The notes under the pieces were generated by a model, which was given only the letters and a program-made list of their open reading frames with translations, had not been told where the DNA came from and searched no databases. 41,850 nucleotides of DNA from HGM11416 sp964532155 (lineage in GTDB: Bacteria > Bacillota > Clostridia > Christensenellales > Borkfalkiaceae), in assembly GCA_964532155.1 (NCBI GenBank), contig CAZHGN010000010.1:1-41850 (forward strand). The letters are read 5' to 3'. This document shows, piece after piece, positions 24,489 through 32,584 of the stretch. How positions within the stretch are numbered: the stretch's first letter is position 1; the number at the start of each line of letters is the position of its first letter. A program made the position numbers and the translations under genes.

Positions 24489-25400
24489 TCAACCTCCGTA
24501 GTTTTCGCTACCGAAAATAATTTCTTCGTAAAAAAGCGTAACGCTCAAACCGCCGTCGAACTCGTCAATCGTGCGGTAAAGCACCGTTTTGTCGCCGAGC
24601 ATGAACAAGGCGGCGGACAAAGCGCGCTCCCGAGCCGCCTCCGTAACGCCGTGCGCGCAATAAAAATCGTACTTAAACGACTTTTCAGCCGTAACGAACC
24701 CCACCGCGTTGCAGTGAATAACGCTTCCGTCCGACAACTGCTCGTATGCACCGATGAGCACGTCGCCGCTTTTCACTTCGTCGCCCGACTTTACGAGCGG
24801 CGTTCCTGAGTATACGGTAATTTTTAAAATCTTATAGCTGCCGTCGGCGCAAACGTCAACGGCGCTCGAATTTATTTTTTCGGGGGATTTTTTATCGCCG
24901 TAAGCAGTGATAATCGCCCTATTGCCCGACTTTTCTATTTTTATAAAGTTCGCGCCCGTCTTGCTTTCAAGCGTGTTTTCGGCAACGCCGAGCCGCAAAT
25001 CGTCGAAGAAAGAATACTCCTTAACGCCGGCTTCCGAAAGCGCTTCTTCTATAGCCGCCTTGTAAAAAATCGCCTCACCGCGGTACACGGCGCCGAGATA
25101 TACGCCGTCTATTATAACGGCTAACGCCAAGAAAACCGCAACCCCCGCTATATTCGCAGGCGAAGAGAACAGCCGAAAAAGCGGAGCAAGCACTCCGCTC
25201 ACGCATTTTAAGTCATTATACCACATGTTTTTGCAAATTGCAAAATATTTTGCGCGGTCTTTGGCGGATATAGTTATTTCAACCGTTTTTTCGTTTAAAA
25301 TTCGAAGGTCAAGCACCGCTATTTTCGCCGCGGAAAGCCTTTGAAGCATACACGTTCTGTTTCGCCCGACGGCAGTATACGTATAGGTTAATAGTCTCAT
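24489..25400 (-). CDS. yqfD: Sporulation protein YqfD
   Basis: A 303-residue sporulation protein. Start at 25400 is chosen because GGAGATA lies seven bases upstream and its ATG overlaps the yqfC stop as ATGA. The N-terminal soluble part is followed by a membrane segment (about 85-105, IAGVAVFLALAVIIDGVYLG). The large C-terminal part is predicted to lie outside the membrane, with VYSGTPLVKSGDEVKSGDVL of the biotinyl-like type. Family members are expressed in the mother cell under sigma-E. Strong evidence that the organism sporulates. Confidence 0.9.
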   Translation of the reverse strand: MRLLTYTYTAVGRNRTCMLQRLSAAKIAVLDLRILNEKTVEITISAKDRAKYFAICKNMWYNDLKCVSGVLAPLFRLFSSPANIAGVAVFLALAVIIDGVYLGAVYRGEAIFYKAAIEEALSEAGVKEYSFFDDLRLGVAENTLESKTGANFIKIEKSGNRAIITAYGDKKSPEKINSSAVDVCADGSYKILKITVYSGTPLVKSGDEVKSGDVLIGAYEQLSDGSVIHCNAVGFVTAEKSFKYDFYCAHGVTEAARERALSAALFMLGDKTVLYRTIDEFDGGLSVTLFYEEIIFGSENYGG

Positions 25401-25645
25401 CTTTCTATCTCCGCCCCGCTCACCTCGCCGACAAACCGAATATCGCCGTCCACGTAGCTTTTCACCGCCAATCCCTTTCCGCACACCACAATCCGCACGT
25501 TTTTACCCACCGAAAAAACAAGCCGCTCGCTGCCGAACGACAATATTTTCTTCACGCCGAACGCATAACCGCCAAAGCCGTCGAGCTCTATCGAATACCC
25601 CGATTTTAACACGCCGCTTTTTCGTATCTCTTCTTTAAAATCCAT
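25397..25645 (-). CDS. yqfC: Sporulation protein YqfC
   Basis: An 82-residue YabP/YqfC-family protein. The pattern GYSIELDGFGGYAFGVKKIL followed by LVFSVGKNVRIVVCGKGLAVKSY is that of the family, which serves in the early mother-cell stage of spore development. It is the first gene of the yqfC-yqfD-phoH-pgpH-ybeY-era cluster and overlaps yqfD by four bases. GGCGGA is close to the ATG; an AAAGGG further upstream may help. Confidence 0.9.
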   Translation of the reverse strand: MDFKEEIRKSGVLKSGYSIELDGFGGYAFGVKKILSFGSERLVFSVGKNVRIVVCGKGLAVKSYVDGDIRFVGEVSGAEIER

Positions 25646-25668
25646 TTTCCGCCATACTTTACCCTTTA

Positions 25669-25697
25669 ATTATATGTAAAACGCGGTCACAATAAAA
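25669..25697 (-). promoter_or_regulatory. Possible sigma-E-type promoter for yqfC
   Basis: CATATAAT (25669-25676) matches the sigma-E -10 pattern CATAnnnT, and TTTTATT (25691-25697) lies 14 bases upstream, resembling the KMATATT -35. Sigma-E control of yqfCD is known in Bacillus; no acceptable sigma-A -35 is present at this -10. Confidence 0.45.
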
Positions 25698-25868
25698 CAT
25701 AACCGTCATTATCTTGTTCGGCAAAAGGCTTATAGCGCTTAATCGCAGTTATTTGGGCACGTTTAGCCTTAGTTAACCTTGATAAGGTCTACACACGGCT
25801 ATAATACGGCAACATGCCGACAAAAACTACCAATAATAAAAGCGCCGTGCGATATAGCCGTAAATAGT

Positions 25869-25898
25869 AAATATCCACTACTAAAGTGGTGGATATTT
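25869..25898. terminator. Long hairpin at the integrase stop codon
   Basis: AAATATCCAC (25869-25878) and GTGGATATTT (25889-25898) are exact inverted repeats, with a further ACT/AGT pairing inside. The right arm includes the integrase stop codon. It could serve as a bidirectional terminator between the element and the host cluster, or be part of the attachment site. Confidence 0.55.
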
Positions 25899-26826
25899 AT
25901 TGCAAAAGTTTGCCGAGACGGTTCATCATGTCGGTTTTGTGTTCGAGCAGAGAGTGCGCGTAGCGGTTAAGAGTTATCGTTGCGTTTTTGTGCCCGAGAA
26001 GTTCGGAAAGAGTTTTTACGTCCATACCGCACTCCAAGGCGCGCGTGGCAAAGGTATGCCGCAGCGAGTGAAAACCTTTATGCGGAATGCCCAATTTTTT
26101 TAACAACAGCTCGAACGCGCGCTGATAGGAGCGAACAAAAACGCCCTTTGTTCCGTCGGCGACGATAAATTGACTTTTAGACCGCCTTTTTATTTTTTTA
26201 AGCGGCGAAAGAATTTGCCGCGGCAAAGGAATAACTCGCCGCGAGCTTGGCGTTTTAGGACTATCGATAAAGCGCCGATGAACGCCGTCGGACGTGCCGT
26301 CGCGGCAGTTTTTGCTTACCGACAAAAGCCCTTTATCGAAGTCGATATCCTGCCAAGTAAGCGCGAGCAGTTCGCCTATCCGAAGCCCGGTGTATAAACA
26401 CAGCACGATCCCGAACAGTTTATCTTTTTTGCCGCCGAGCACTGCGCTTTCGATTTTCTTTTGCTCTAACAGCGTAAAACAGCTGATCTGCTTGGACAGC
26501 GGCTTTGGTCGCATTATTCTGCCGGCGACGTATTCTCTCGTCAGTCCGATCGAGAACGCCGTTTTTAACGAGCTTTGCACTACCGAAATTATGGTATTTA
26601 CGTAGTTTGGCGACAAACCGCGTTCCGTTTTGCCGTTGCCGCGCGTTAGCAGTTCGGTAACGAATTTTTGTAAGTCGATTGCCGAAATTTGCGAAACGTC
26701 GCGGCTTCCCAAAAGCGGAATTATATGTCGGGTACATATTTGACGATACCTCTCGTAAGTGCGTGCTTTATCGGACGGTTTTACGTAGTGTTCGAGCCAG
26801 TTCTCGAGCCATTCTTCATACTTCAT
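25897..26826 (-). CDS. int: Phage-type tyrosine integrase
   Basis: A 309-residue tyrosine recombinase. The N-terminal core-binding domain (YEEWLENWLEHYVKPSDKA) is followed by the catalytic domain. Its residues are all visible: Arg in YTGLRIGELLALTW, HSLRHTFATRALE, LGHKNATITLNRY with the nucleophilic Tyr. The start at 26826 follows AGGAGA; a GTG five codons earlier would place that site inside the gene. It marks the left end of the integrated element and is read toward the host yqfC cluster. No excisionase is seen beside it. Confidence 0.93.
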   Translation of the reverse strand: MKYEEWLENWLEHYVKPSDKARTYERYRQICTRHIIPLLGSRDVSQISAIDLQKFVTELLTRGNGKTERGLSPNYVNTIISVVQSSLKTAFSIGLTREYVAGRIMRPKPLSKQISCFTLLEQKKIESAVLGGKKDKLFGIVLCLYTGLRIGELLALTWQDIDFDKGLLSVSKNCRDGTSDGVHRRFIDSPKTPSSRRVIPLPRQILSPLKKIKRRSKSQFIVADGTKGVFVRSYQRAFELLLKKLGIPHKGFHSLRHTFATRALECGMDVKTLSELLGHKNATITLNRYAHSLLEHKTDMMNRLGKLLQ

Positions 26827-26923
26827 CTTTTTTCTCCTCACGGTTTAGCCAAAAGGCGGTAAATGCCCAAGCCTCAAATTGGTTTGCGCGAGCGTAACAC
26901 AAAATTCGCCGCGTTTTACTTGC

Positions 26924-26929
26924 ATTATA
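26924..26929 (-). promoter_or_regulatory. Possible -10 of the integrase promoter
   Basis: TATAAT about 100 bases before the integrase ATG. No good -35 at 16-18 bases is present, so a regulated promoter or chance match remains possible. Confidence 0.35.
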
Positions 26930-27014
26930 CATTGCTTGCACAATATATTTTACTTTAAAATTATCCTAAGGAATATATCCGACGGCAATTTCGAGGCACA
27001 AACTCGCCTTTACT

Positions 27015-27040
27015 AAAAAAATAACCCGCCTTTCGGCGGG
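27015..27040 (-). terminator. Strong intrinsic terminator at the end of the structural operon
   Basis: On the minus strand CCCGCC-GAAA-GGCGGG followed by TTATTTTTTT. It separates the structural genes from the integrase. Confidence 0.92.
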
Positions 27041-27120
27041 CTTGAAATTTTGTTCACCTTTCGGCGGGCTTGAAATTTTGTTCACCTTTCGGCGGGCTTG
27101 AATACGGTTCACCTTTCGCA
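27025..27120 (-). repeat. 28-base tandem repeat built from half of the terminator
   Basis: Units start at 27025, 27053, 27081 and (partial) 27108, each containing CTTTCGGCGGGCTTGAA. Units 1 and 2 share their last 24 bases exactly; the unit at 27081 diverges near its end. Only the first unit keeps both stem arms, so the others carry a lone stem arm (GCCCGCC-GAAAGG on the minus strand). Confidence 0.85.
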
Positions 27121-27191
27121 GTGCCAAACAACCTTTCATCTTAACCGCTTAAAACGCCGCCAAAAGGCAAGCTTAAAAACCTTGAAAAAAA

Positions 27192-28094
27192 TTATTTTCT
27201 CGACTCGACGTAAGTTTTCACTTTTTTATACGCCGACGGCGAAAAAATCGAGGAGTAGTCGCCGTTTTTAAAATCTTCTTTCGCCTCGTCCGCCGTCAGC
27301 CCCGAATAGTAGGTTACGAGCATTTTTACCATTTGATCGTAGAAGGCGTTGCTCTGGTCGCGCGCGGTGCCGATAAGCTTTTTGCCGTAGTCGCTCGACT
27401 CGAGCTCGTCGTGATACTTGGCAAGTTTTTCCGCAAGTTCGTTGTTATATTTGACTACCTTTTCGTTGGTTTTGTTTCGCTCGGCCTTTAATTCGTCAAG
27501 GCGCGCGTTAATTCTGAAAGCGCTTTCCAAGTCCATTTTTTCAAGAGTGCTTTTCAGCTCGCCGTCTAACTTTTTGATCTCGTCGTCGATCGCTTTCAGT
27601 TCCGCCGCGGCGGCGTTTTCGCTCTCGGTAACCTTGCCGAGCTTTTCACCGTCGTATTCCTTAATTAAGTTCATAATCACCGAGCTTCTGCCCATACCGC
27701 GCTTAAGCGCCTCGTTCGAAGCGCCCTTTTTAGCGTCGTCGTATCTGCGCTCGATTTCGGCTTTTCTTTCGCCGAGCGCCTCGTTTTCGGCTGCCGCCTT
27801 TTCTTGAAGCGCCTCTATTTTGCCGTCCGTTTCGCGCGTAAGGCTTTCCTTTTGAGCGGCGTCGGTTTGGCTTATTTCGGCTTCAGCCCTTTCTTTCAGT
27901 TCCTCGTCGGTCGTGTCATCCGTCTGCATATACTCGGCTCCGTATTCCTTGCGCACCGCCTCCGAAACCGCGTTTTCCGCCAATTTTCCGAGCGCTTTTA
28001 GCTCCTCGTACATTTTATCCTTTTGCTCGTTACTCTTTTTCTTTTCGCCGAGCTCTTCGAATTGCTTTGCCGTAATCGGCATTTTATATTTCAT
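27192..28094 (-). CDS. Coiled-coil virion-associated protein (possible ejection or tail protein)
   Basis: A 300-residue, highly charged, mostly helical protein with long coiled coil (about 60-240). The segment SNEALKRGMGRSSVIMNLIKEYD resembles a motif I associate with phage structural proteins of Clostridia, but I cannot name the family. The C-terminus (YYSGLTADEAKEDFKNGDYSSIFSPSAYKKVKTYVESRK region) is compact. GGAGGA precedes the ATG. It is last in the structural operon, before the strong terminator. In podovirus-like order this is where internal ejection proteins may be encoded; that is inference. Confidence 0.6.
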   Translation of the reverse strand: MKYKMPITAKQFEELGEKKKSNEQKDKMYEELKALGKLAENAVSEAVRKEYGAEYMQTDDTTDEELKERAEAEISQTDAAQKESLTRETDGKIEALQEKAAAENEALGERKAEIERRYDDAKKGASNEALKRGMGRSSVIMNLIKEYDGEKLGKVTESENAAAAELKAIDDEIKKLDGELKSTLEKMDLESAFRINARLDELKAERNKTNEKVVKYNNELAEKLAKYHDELESSDYGKKLIGTARDQSNAFYDQMVKMLVTYYSGLTADEAKEDFKNGDYSSIFSPSAYKKVKTYVESRK

Positions 28095-28148
28095 TTAATC
28101 CTCCGTGCGCGCCGAAACGCTCGGCGCATTATCATATTTAAGTTGAGT

Positions 28149-28162
28149 TAATCGACTTATAG
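28149..28162. repeat. Partial copy of the dispersed stem-loop core inside the element
   Basis: CTATAAGTCGATTA, 14 bases identical to the core, starting eight bases after the stop codon of the 72-residue gene. It has no T-tract. Confidence 0.6.
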
Positions 28163-28169
28163 CCCGACT

Positions 28170-28388
28170 TTAGTCGGATATAATCAAGTTGCCGCCTATT
28201 CGTTTAAGCGTTTTTCCGTCGTACAGTTTAACTATATCGTCGGCAAGATAGGTAACGTCCGTTGCCGAAATCGTACCCGACGAAAGAGTGCCTTCGCCCA
28301 AGGTTCCGTCCTTGCGCGAAGTTATTACGCCTACGCCGTCTGCCGAAGATACCAATCTTACGGCTTTTTTAGTTTTTCGTTTTATCAT
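28170..28388 (-). CDS. Small element protein (72 aa), unknown
   Basis: Not recognised. A basic N-terminus (MIKRKTKKAVRLVSSADG) is followed by Gly/Ser/Thr-rich beta-type sequence (GEGTLSSGTISATDVTYLAD) ending in KRIGGNLIISD. GGAGTAA precedes the ATG, and it follows the 299-residue gene by three bases. Position and composition suggest a small virion or fibre-associated protein. Confidence 0.6.
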   Translation of the reverse strand: MIKRKTKKAVRLVSSADGVGVITSRKDGTLGEGTLSSGTISATDVTYLADDIVKLYDGKTLKRIGGNLIISD

Positions 28389-28391
28389 AAA

Positions 28392-29291
28392 TTACTCCGT
28401 GGGAAGATCGTTTTGATTATTTTGAGTATTTATTATTCTAACTTTGCCGTTATAATCGGTAACGACGATATAATCGGAAATAGACGGCTCGCACGATACC
28501 CTCCAAGCCTTATAGTCGGTAGCTTGCGTAACCAAATTCAAATCGGAATCTATCGTATATTTATATACCGAATTGCCTTTTACGGCGTAAACGCAAGCGG
28601 GATCGCCCGAATGCGCGCACGCCGACGATACGCCGCCGTCCAACGTGCAAGCGCTATAAAACTCGAAAGAGTCTGCGTCATACAGCCGCATTTTTAAGTC
28701 GCCGTCTGACGATATAAAGAACACGGAATAATAGTCGCCGACGCGGCAAACGGTTGCGCTTTTAACGTCATTTAAGTGTACCACCGTCGTCAAATCTCCG
28801 TCTATATATCGTTTAACGAGCACTTCGCCGTCAAAACACAAGCACACCACGCTCTTATCCGTTTCGTTTAAAACGGTAAGAAAATATTCACGCGCGGGAT
28901 AGTCGACGGCGCCCGTCGTTTCGATCGTCGCCCACTCCGCTTCAAACGCTTCTTGAGCAAAAAGTTCTACGGTAATATCTTTGTTACCGGGAGTGAGCGG
29001 CACCAAAAATTCCTCCTCGCTTAATGACGAGGCGGCGTAAAAGGCGATCGAGCCGTCGAACTTTACGCGTACCGAAAAGTTTTGCGCTTTCGTCCGCACG
29101 CAAAGCTTAAAAAGCAGCGTGCATGCGCGAAAAACCGTTATTCCGTAATGCAAAACATGCGAAGTTGCCGACTGCAAACCTTCCTTTTTTTCGATGTAAT
29201 AATTGACTATGCCGCCGTTTAAACTCTGCTCCAGCCGGCTAAGCCGCTTTTCCAGCCTCAAATATCCGCCGTCCTTAAATTTTTCGTCCAT
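28392..29291 (-). CDS. Putative virion protein, coiled-coil head and beta-rich body (299 aa)
   Basis: Not recognised as a named family. Residues 1-35 form a short coiled coil (YLRLEKRLSRLEQSL). The rest is beta-rich with repeated blades of about 45 residues (VCRVGDYYSVFFISSDGDLKM, ACVYAVKGNSVYKYTIDSDL, DYIVVTDYNGKVRIIN), like a partial propeller. An adhesive or tail-tip role is possible. AAAGGGGG precedes the ATG. It lies between the propeller protein and the 72-residue gene in one operon. Confidence 0.6.
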   Translation of the reverse strand: MDEKFKDGGYLRLEKRLSRLEQSLNGGIVNYYIEKKEGLQSATSHVLHYGITVFRACTLLFKLCVRTKAQNFSVRVKFDGSIAFYAASSLSEEEFLVPLTPGNKDITVELFAQEAFEAEWATIETTGAVDYPAREYFLTVLNETDKSVVCLCFDGEVLVKRYIDGDLTTVVHLNDVKSATVCRVGDYYSVFFISSDGDLKMRLYDADSFEFYSACTLDGGVSSACAHSGDPACVYAVKGNSVYKYTIDSDLNLVTQATDYKAWRVSCEPSISDYIVVTDYNGKVRIINTQNNQNDLPTE

Positions 29292-29328
29292 TCAATCCCC
29301 CTTTCGCCTTTAACTTTTGCTTTATTCG

Positions 29329-30747
29329 TTAATATTCGTACTCTATTTTTACCGACGATATTCTCGCGCCCAAACTTCGACTGCTTATCGTCAACGAGAA
29401 ATTATCGCCCTTAAGTCCTATCGGGAGCGACTGCCGCTCTTTAGAACCGCAAAACCTCAATAATCGACTTCCGTACTCACTTTTCACCGTTACGACGACG
29501 TCCGTTGCTGTAAAAAGCGAAAGCCTAACCGCACTTTTTAAGCACGTTTTTCCGAGGTCGCTTTTGCCGCTCGTCCACTTTTTTTCGAGTGCGACGGAAA
29601 ACCGCTCGGCTTTATCCGAAAGCATTGCCGGATACTTTTTTCCGCTAATTATAAACAGCAGTTTGTTTTGCCCCTCGCCGTCCATAACCGTCATGTCTTG
29701 TATTCCGAGGTCGCAAGACAGGCAGAAACTGTTTTTATGCACGTCGTATTTAAGCAAAACGTCTCTTTCGCCCGAGTGCGTTTTGGCGCGCATTTTGCAA
29801 TAGAAACAGCCGTTGTAATAGCAACCCTTCGCGCCGTCGTTATTCACGCCCGAAAGCTTGCCGTCAAGTCCGCGCATAATTCGAGTGGGAGTTCCGCCTG
29901 CAAACGAATAAAAGCCGTCCGCCGCAAGATATATAATGCGATCGCCGCACACCGTAATGCTTCCGCCGAAAATCTTGCCGGAAGATGCGGCAATGCCGTC
30001 CACGCAAAACTCCGTTTGGTCGCCGTAGGCGGTAACGCGCACTATTCCGTAAGTAGCGAAAACGTAAACGTAACCGCCGAACGAAATTGCTTTAAGCAAG
30101 CCGCCGCAGCCCTCGCGTATATCGACGAAGCCCGCCTCGTCAAGCGAGACCTTCCAATTAAGCGGATCGAAATCGTCCGAAAACCACAGCGAAGTCGCCG
30201 CGCCGCCCTCGGTTGCAAACAACCGTTCCGAATGAATGCACATCGACGTAACCGACGGAACGTCCGTCGCGCTCGTCGCCGTTTGTCCGTCGTAAACGAC
30301 TATTTTGTCGCCGTCCGAAAAAATCATTACGTCACTGCTCAAATAATTATACGGAACGGCGTACGGCGGCGAAGAAAAACGTAAACTCTCCACCTTGCTA
30401 AAATCGGCGTCCGTCGTTTTCGCCCTATAAATATATCCGTCCTCGGCGTAAACCAAAAGGTTCTCTTCATACCCGCCAAGCGCGTCGTCGTATCTTTTAT
30501 AATAATACAGTCTTAACGGCTTCACGCTATCGCCGAGTTTCGGGCAGGCGCCGCCGAAATTTGCTCGTTTCACGCCCTGCCCGTCCTTTAAAACGCCGCC
30601 CGCTGTTTCAAAATTATAGCCGTCGGCGCATTCGTCGAGCGCTAAAAGTTCCTCGTCTTTATAGCCGCTAAGCCCCGCCGAAAAATCCTTAACGGTAATC
30701 GCCGCCTTTTTTGCCGAAGAAATATTCCTTTTTTTATCGTAATACAT
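29329..30747 (-). CDS. Beta-propeller phage structural protein (tail-closure / stabilisation type)
   Basis: A 472-residue, all-beta protein. The N-terminal ITVKDFSAGLSGYKDEELLAL and the core SERLFATEGGAATSLWFSDD followed by FDPLNW match the propeller proteins that follow head-tail connectors in short-tailed phages, such as the tail-closure protein of P22-like viruses; the RLFA...YYSD..dP.NW signature is typical. It starts one base after the connector stop, so the genes are coupled. It is the best sign that the particle had at least a short tail hub. Exact homology to P22 gp10 is not proven. Confidence 0.65.
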   Translation of the reverse strand: MYYDKKRNISSAKKAAITVKDFSAGLSGYKDEELLALDECADGYNFETAGGVLKDGQGVKRANFGGACPKLGDSVKPLRLYYYKRYDDALGGYEENLLVYAEDGYIYRAKTTDADFSKVESLRFSSPPYAVPYNYLSSDVMIFSDGDKIVVYDGQTATSATDVPSVTSMCIHSERLFATEGGAATSLWFSDDFDPLNWKVSLDEAGFVDIREGCGGLLKAISFGGYVYVFATYGIVRVTAYGDQTEFCVDGIAASSGKIFGGSITVCGDRIIYLAADGFYSFAGGTPTRIMRGLDGKLSGVNNDGAKGCYYNGCFYCKMRAKTHSGERDVLLKYDVHKNSFCLSCDLGIQDMTVMDGEGQNKLLFIISGKKYPAMLSDKAERFSVALEKKWTSGKSDLGKTCLKSAVRLSLFTATDVVVTVKSEYGSRLLRFCGSKERQSLPIGLKGDNFSLTISSRSLGARISSVKIEYEY

Positions 30748-30748
30748 A

Positions 30749-31312
30749 TCAAACGAACTTCCTCGCCTTTATCTTAAGCCGCCTTTTTTCGGCAAGTCTT
30801 GCGCGCAACGCATAGGAATATTTTTCATTCCAAATATCCGCGTCCTGCGTGCGTCCGCGCTGAAAACAAAATTCAGCCGCAATGCCGTAAGCAAGCACAT
30901 GCTCGCCGATAACGCCGTCCGCATAAACGGCTACGTCGGTAAGCTTTTGCTTGTCTAACTTATATTCATAGACGACTTCGACCTCGCTCGCATTCACGGT
31001 CAAACGGTCGATAAGCGACCTATAGGCGGCTTTTTTGCCGTTTTTATCCTTAACATCGACTATGCGTACCGGTTTCTTATCAAAATCGGAATAAAATATT
31101 TTGCCGTTTGTCGCTTGCAGTTTTTCGCACTTTAAAAGAGGATAATACTCGCAAGCGATTTCGTCGACGACTCGGTCGTAGCAGTCCTTAAGAAGCGCCG
31201 CCGTTTCCTCGCAATACGCGGCGTCGTCGGGAACTTTACCCGACAAAAAAGCCGCAAGATCGCTCTCGCCCAATAGTTTAGATGCCGTATAAAGCACCTC
31301 CGCCACCGTCAT
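30749..31312 (-). CDS. Head-tail connector / adaptor protein
   Basis: A 187-residue mostly helical protein located just after the capsid gene, where head-completion proteins of tailed phages lie. Features: N-terminal helix TVAEVLYTASKLLGESDLAA, ETAALLKDCYDRVVDEIACEYYPLLK, and a C-terminal part HVLAYGIAAEFCFQRGRTQDADIWNEKY that resembles gp6/gp4-type adaptors. GGAGG precedes the ATG. Assignment rests on order and pattern. Confidence 0.65.
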   Translation of the reverse strand: MTVAEVLYTASKLLGESDLAAFLSGKVPDDAAYCEETAALLKDCYDRVVDEIACEYYPLLKCEKLQATNGKIFYSDFDKKPVRIVDVKDKNGKKAAYRSLIDRLTVNASEVEVVYEYKLDKQKLTDVAVYADGVIGEHVLAYGIAAEFCFQRGRTQDADIWNEKYSYALRARLAEKRRLKIKARKFV

Positions 31313-31323
31313 AACCTACCTCC

Positions 31324-31357
31324 AAAAAAATTGCAAGGAGCGGAAAACCCGCTCCGC
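31324..31357 (-). terminator. Terminator-like hairpin after the capsid gene
   Basis: On the minus strand GGAGCGG pairs with CCGCTCC, followed by TTGCAATTTTTTT. It lies about 35 bases after the capsid stop and just before the connector gene. A partial terminator here would raise capsid transcript relative to downstream genes. Confidence 0.7.
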
Positions 31358-31390
31358 GCATTTTATTATCGTCTTTGATTTATTGCATTT

Positions 31391-32566
31391 TTACGCCTCG
31401 GTAATACCCGAAAGCATAGCTTGACCGCACGGTCTCGAGCAGATAAGGTCGGCGTATTTAACGAGCGTTGCAGAATAAACGGGCTTGTTTGCGACCTGTT
31501 TGATAACTCTGCCGTCCTCGCCCTCGAGCCACTTCCAATCGCACAGCTGATGGAGCGCGAAGTCGTCGGTATTGAGCAAGTACATCGTACCCTCGGGGCA
31601 AAATCTGTCCGAAACGACGGGAATTCCGTTATACGAAAGCGCCTTATAACCGCCCTTAAGTTCCATAACGTCGATATTGCGCTTATAAGCGGCAAGCGTT
31701 TTTTGGTACGCGCGCTTTACGCCGGACGAGCAAACGATGAAGTTAACGCGACTGCCCGCGTTTTCCTCGAGCGTGTCGATTGCTTCTTGGATAACCGTTT
31801 CGGAAATCGTTCCGACGTCCCCTTTCATATGCGGAATAAGCCATTTATGAGTCGCTCTGTCAAGTCCGTAAATGCTTCCGCTGTCCGAGAAAATCGCCTT
31901 AAGTCCGGTTATTTCCTTGCCGTAAGAATTCTGAACGGTGATAAGCGTGCCTGCGGGAATGTCGGACGAGGTAAGCTTTTCGCCCGAAACGGCGATCGTC
32001 TTATTGGCTCTGTCCACGCCGACGATTCTTCTTGCCGTAGCGCCCGAAACCGCACTGCCCTCCGCACCGATAAAGTCGATCACCATACCTTCGACGACGT
32101 TCTTCACTCCGTCAAGCGTGACTATGCCGTCCGAATCGACCGAAACGACCTTGCCGAGCGTACCGTTGCCGTCGCCGAAAAGCATTCTGCCGAAGTTAAA
32201 CGACGAAGCCTTCAAAAGCCCTTCCATTTCGGCGTTGAGTAGGTTGACGAACGCACCGACGTTGTTTTCGGAAGCCCTAATCGCCTTATCCGAAATCTCA
32301 ATCGTGCCGTAAAGGTTTTTAAGCGTAAGCACGAACTGATCGTAGTTATTGCCTGCAGCGGCGGGAAGTTCGCCGTCCTCCGTTCCCGCGCCGATACCGC
32401 CGTTAATGCCGTACTGCGCGAGTCTGCGCACCTCTTTGCCCCATACGTCTTGCGTAGTCTGCTTAATCCTTGCAAGCAAGGGGTTCACGCTCGTGTTGAG
32501 TTGCTCGGCTACAACGCCGAGATAAAGTGACTTAAGCGCGCTGTCCGCGCTGTTCATTGTTACCAT
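31391..32566 (-). CDS. Major capsid protein (HK97 fold)
   Basis: A 391-residue capsid protein. A short N-arm (SADSALKSLYLGVVAEQLN) is followed by spine-helix type sequence (ALIARIKQTTQDVWGKEVRRL region) and the peripheral-domain pattern NLYGTIEISDKAIRASENN. An A-domain part follows with VNFIVCSSGVKRAYQKTLAAYKR and GGYKALSYNGIPVVSDRFCPEGTMYLLN. These last motifs (substrate-like GIPVVxD followed by tyrosine-leucine-rich strands) are widely seen in HK97-fold capsids of Firmicutes phages. AGGAGG at ideal distance predicts high expression. No separate protease gene is present, so maturation may be protease-free. Confidence 0.82.
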   Translation of the reverse strand: MVTMNSADSALKSLYLGVVAEQLNTSVNPLLARIKQTTQDVWGKEVRRLAQYGINGGIGAGTEDGELPAAAGNNYDQFVLTLKNLYGTIEISDKAIRASENNVGAFVNLLNAEMEGLLKASSFNFGRMLFGDGNGTLGKVVSVDSDGIVTLDGVKNVVEGMVIDFIGAEGSAVSGATARRIVGVDRANKTIAVSGEKLTSSDIPAGTLITVQNSYGKEITGLKAIFSDSGSIYGLDRATHKWLIPHMKGDVGTISETVIQEAIDTLEENAGSRVNFIVCSSGVKRAYQKTLAAYKRNIDVMELKGGYKALSYNGIPVVSDRFCPEGTMYLLNTDDFALHQLCDWKWLEGEDGRVIKQVANKPVYSATLVKYADLICSRPCGQAMLSGITEA

Positions 32567-32584
32567 AGTTTTCCTCCTGAATCA

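Noticed and set aside
25646..25896. A tRNA gene or attL site for the element
   Set aside because: No tRNA-like cloverleaf was seen and no direct repeat of useful length with 38527-39213 could be found by eye.
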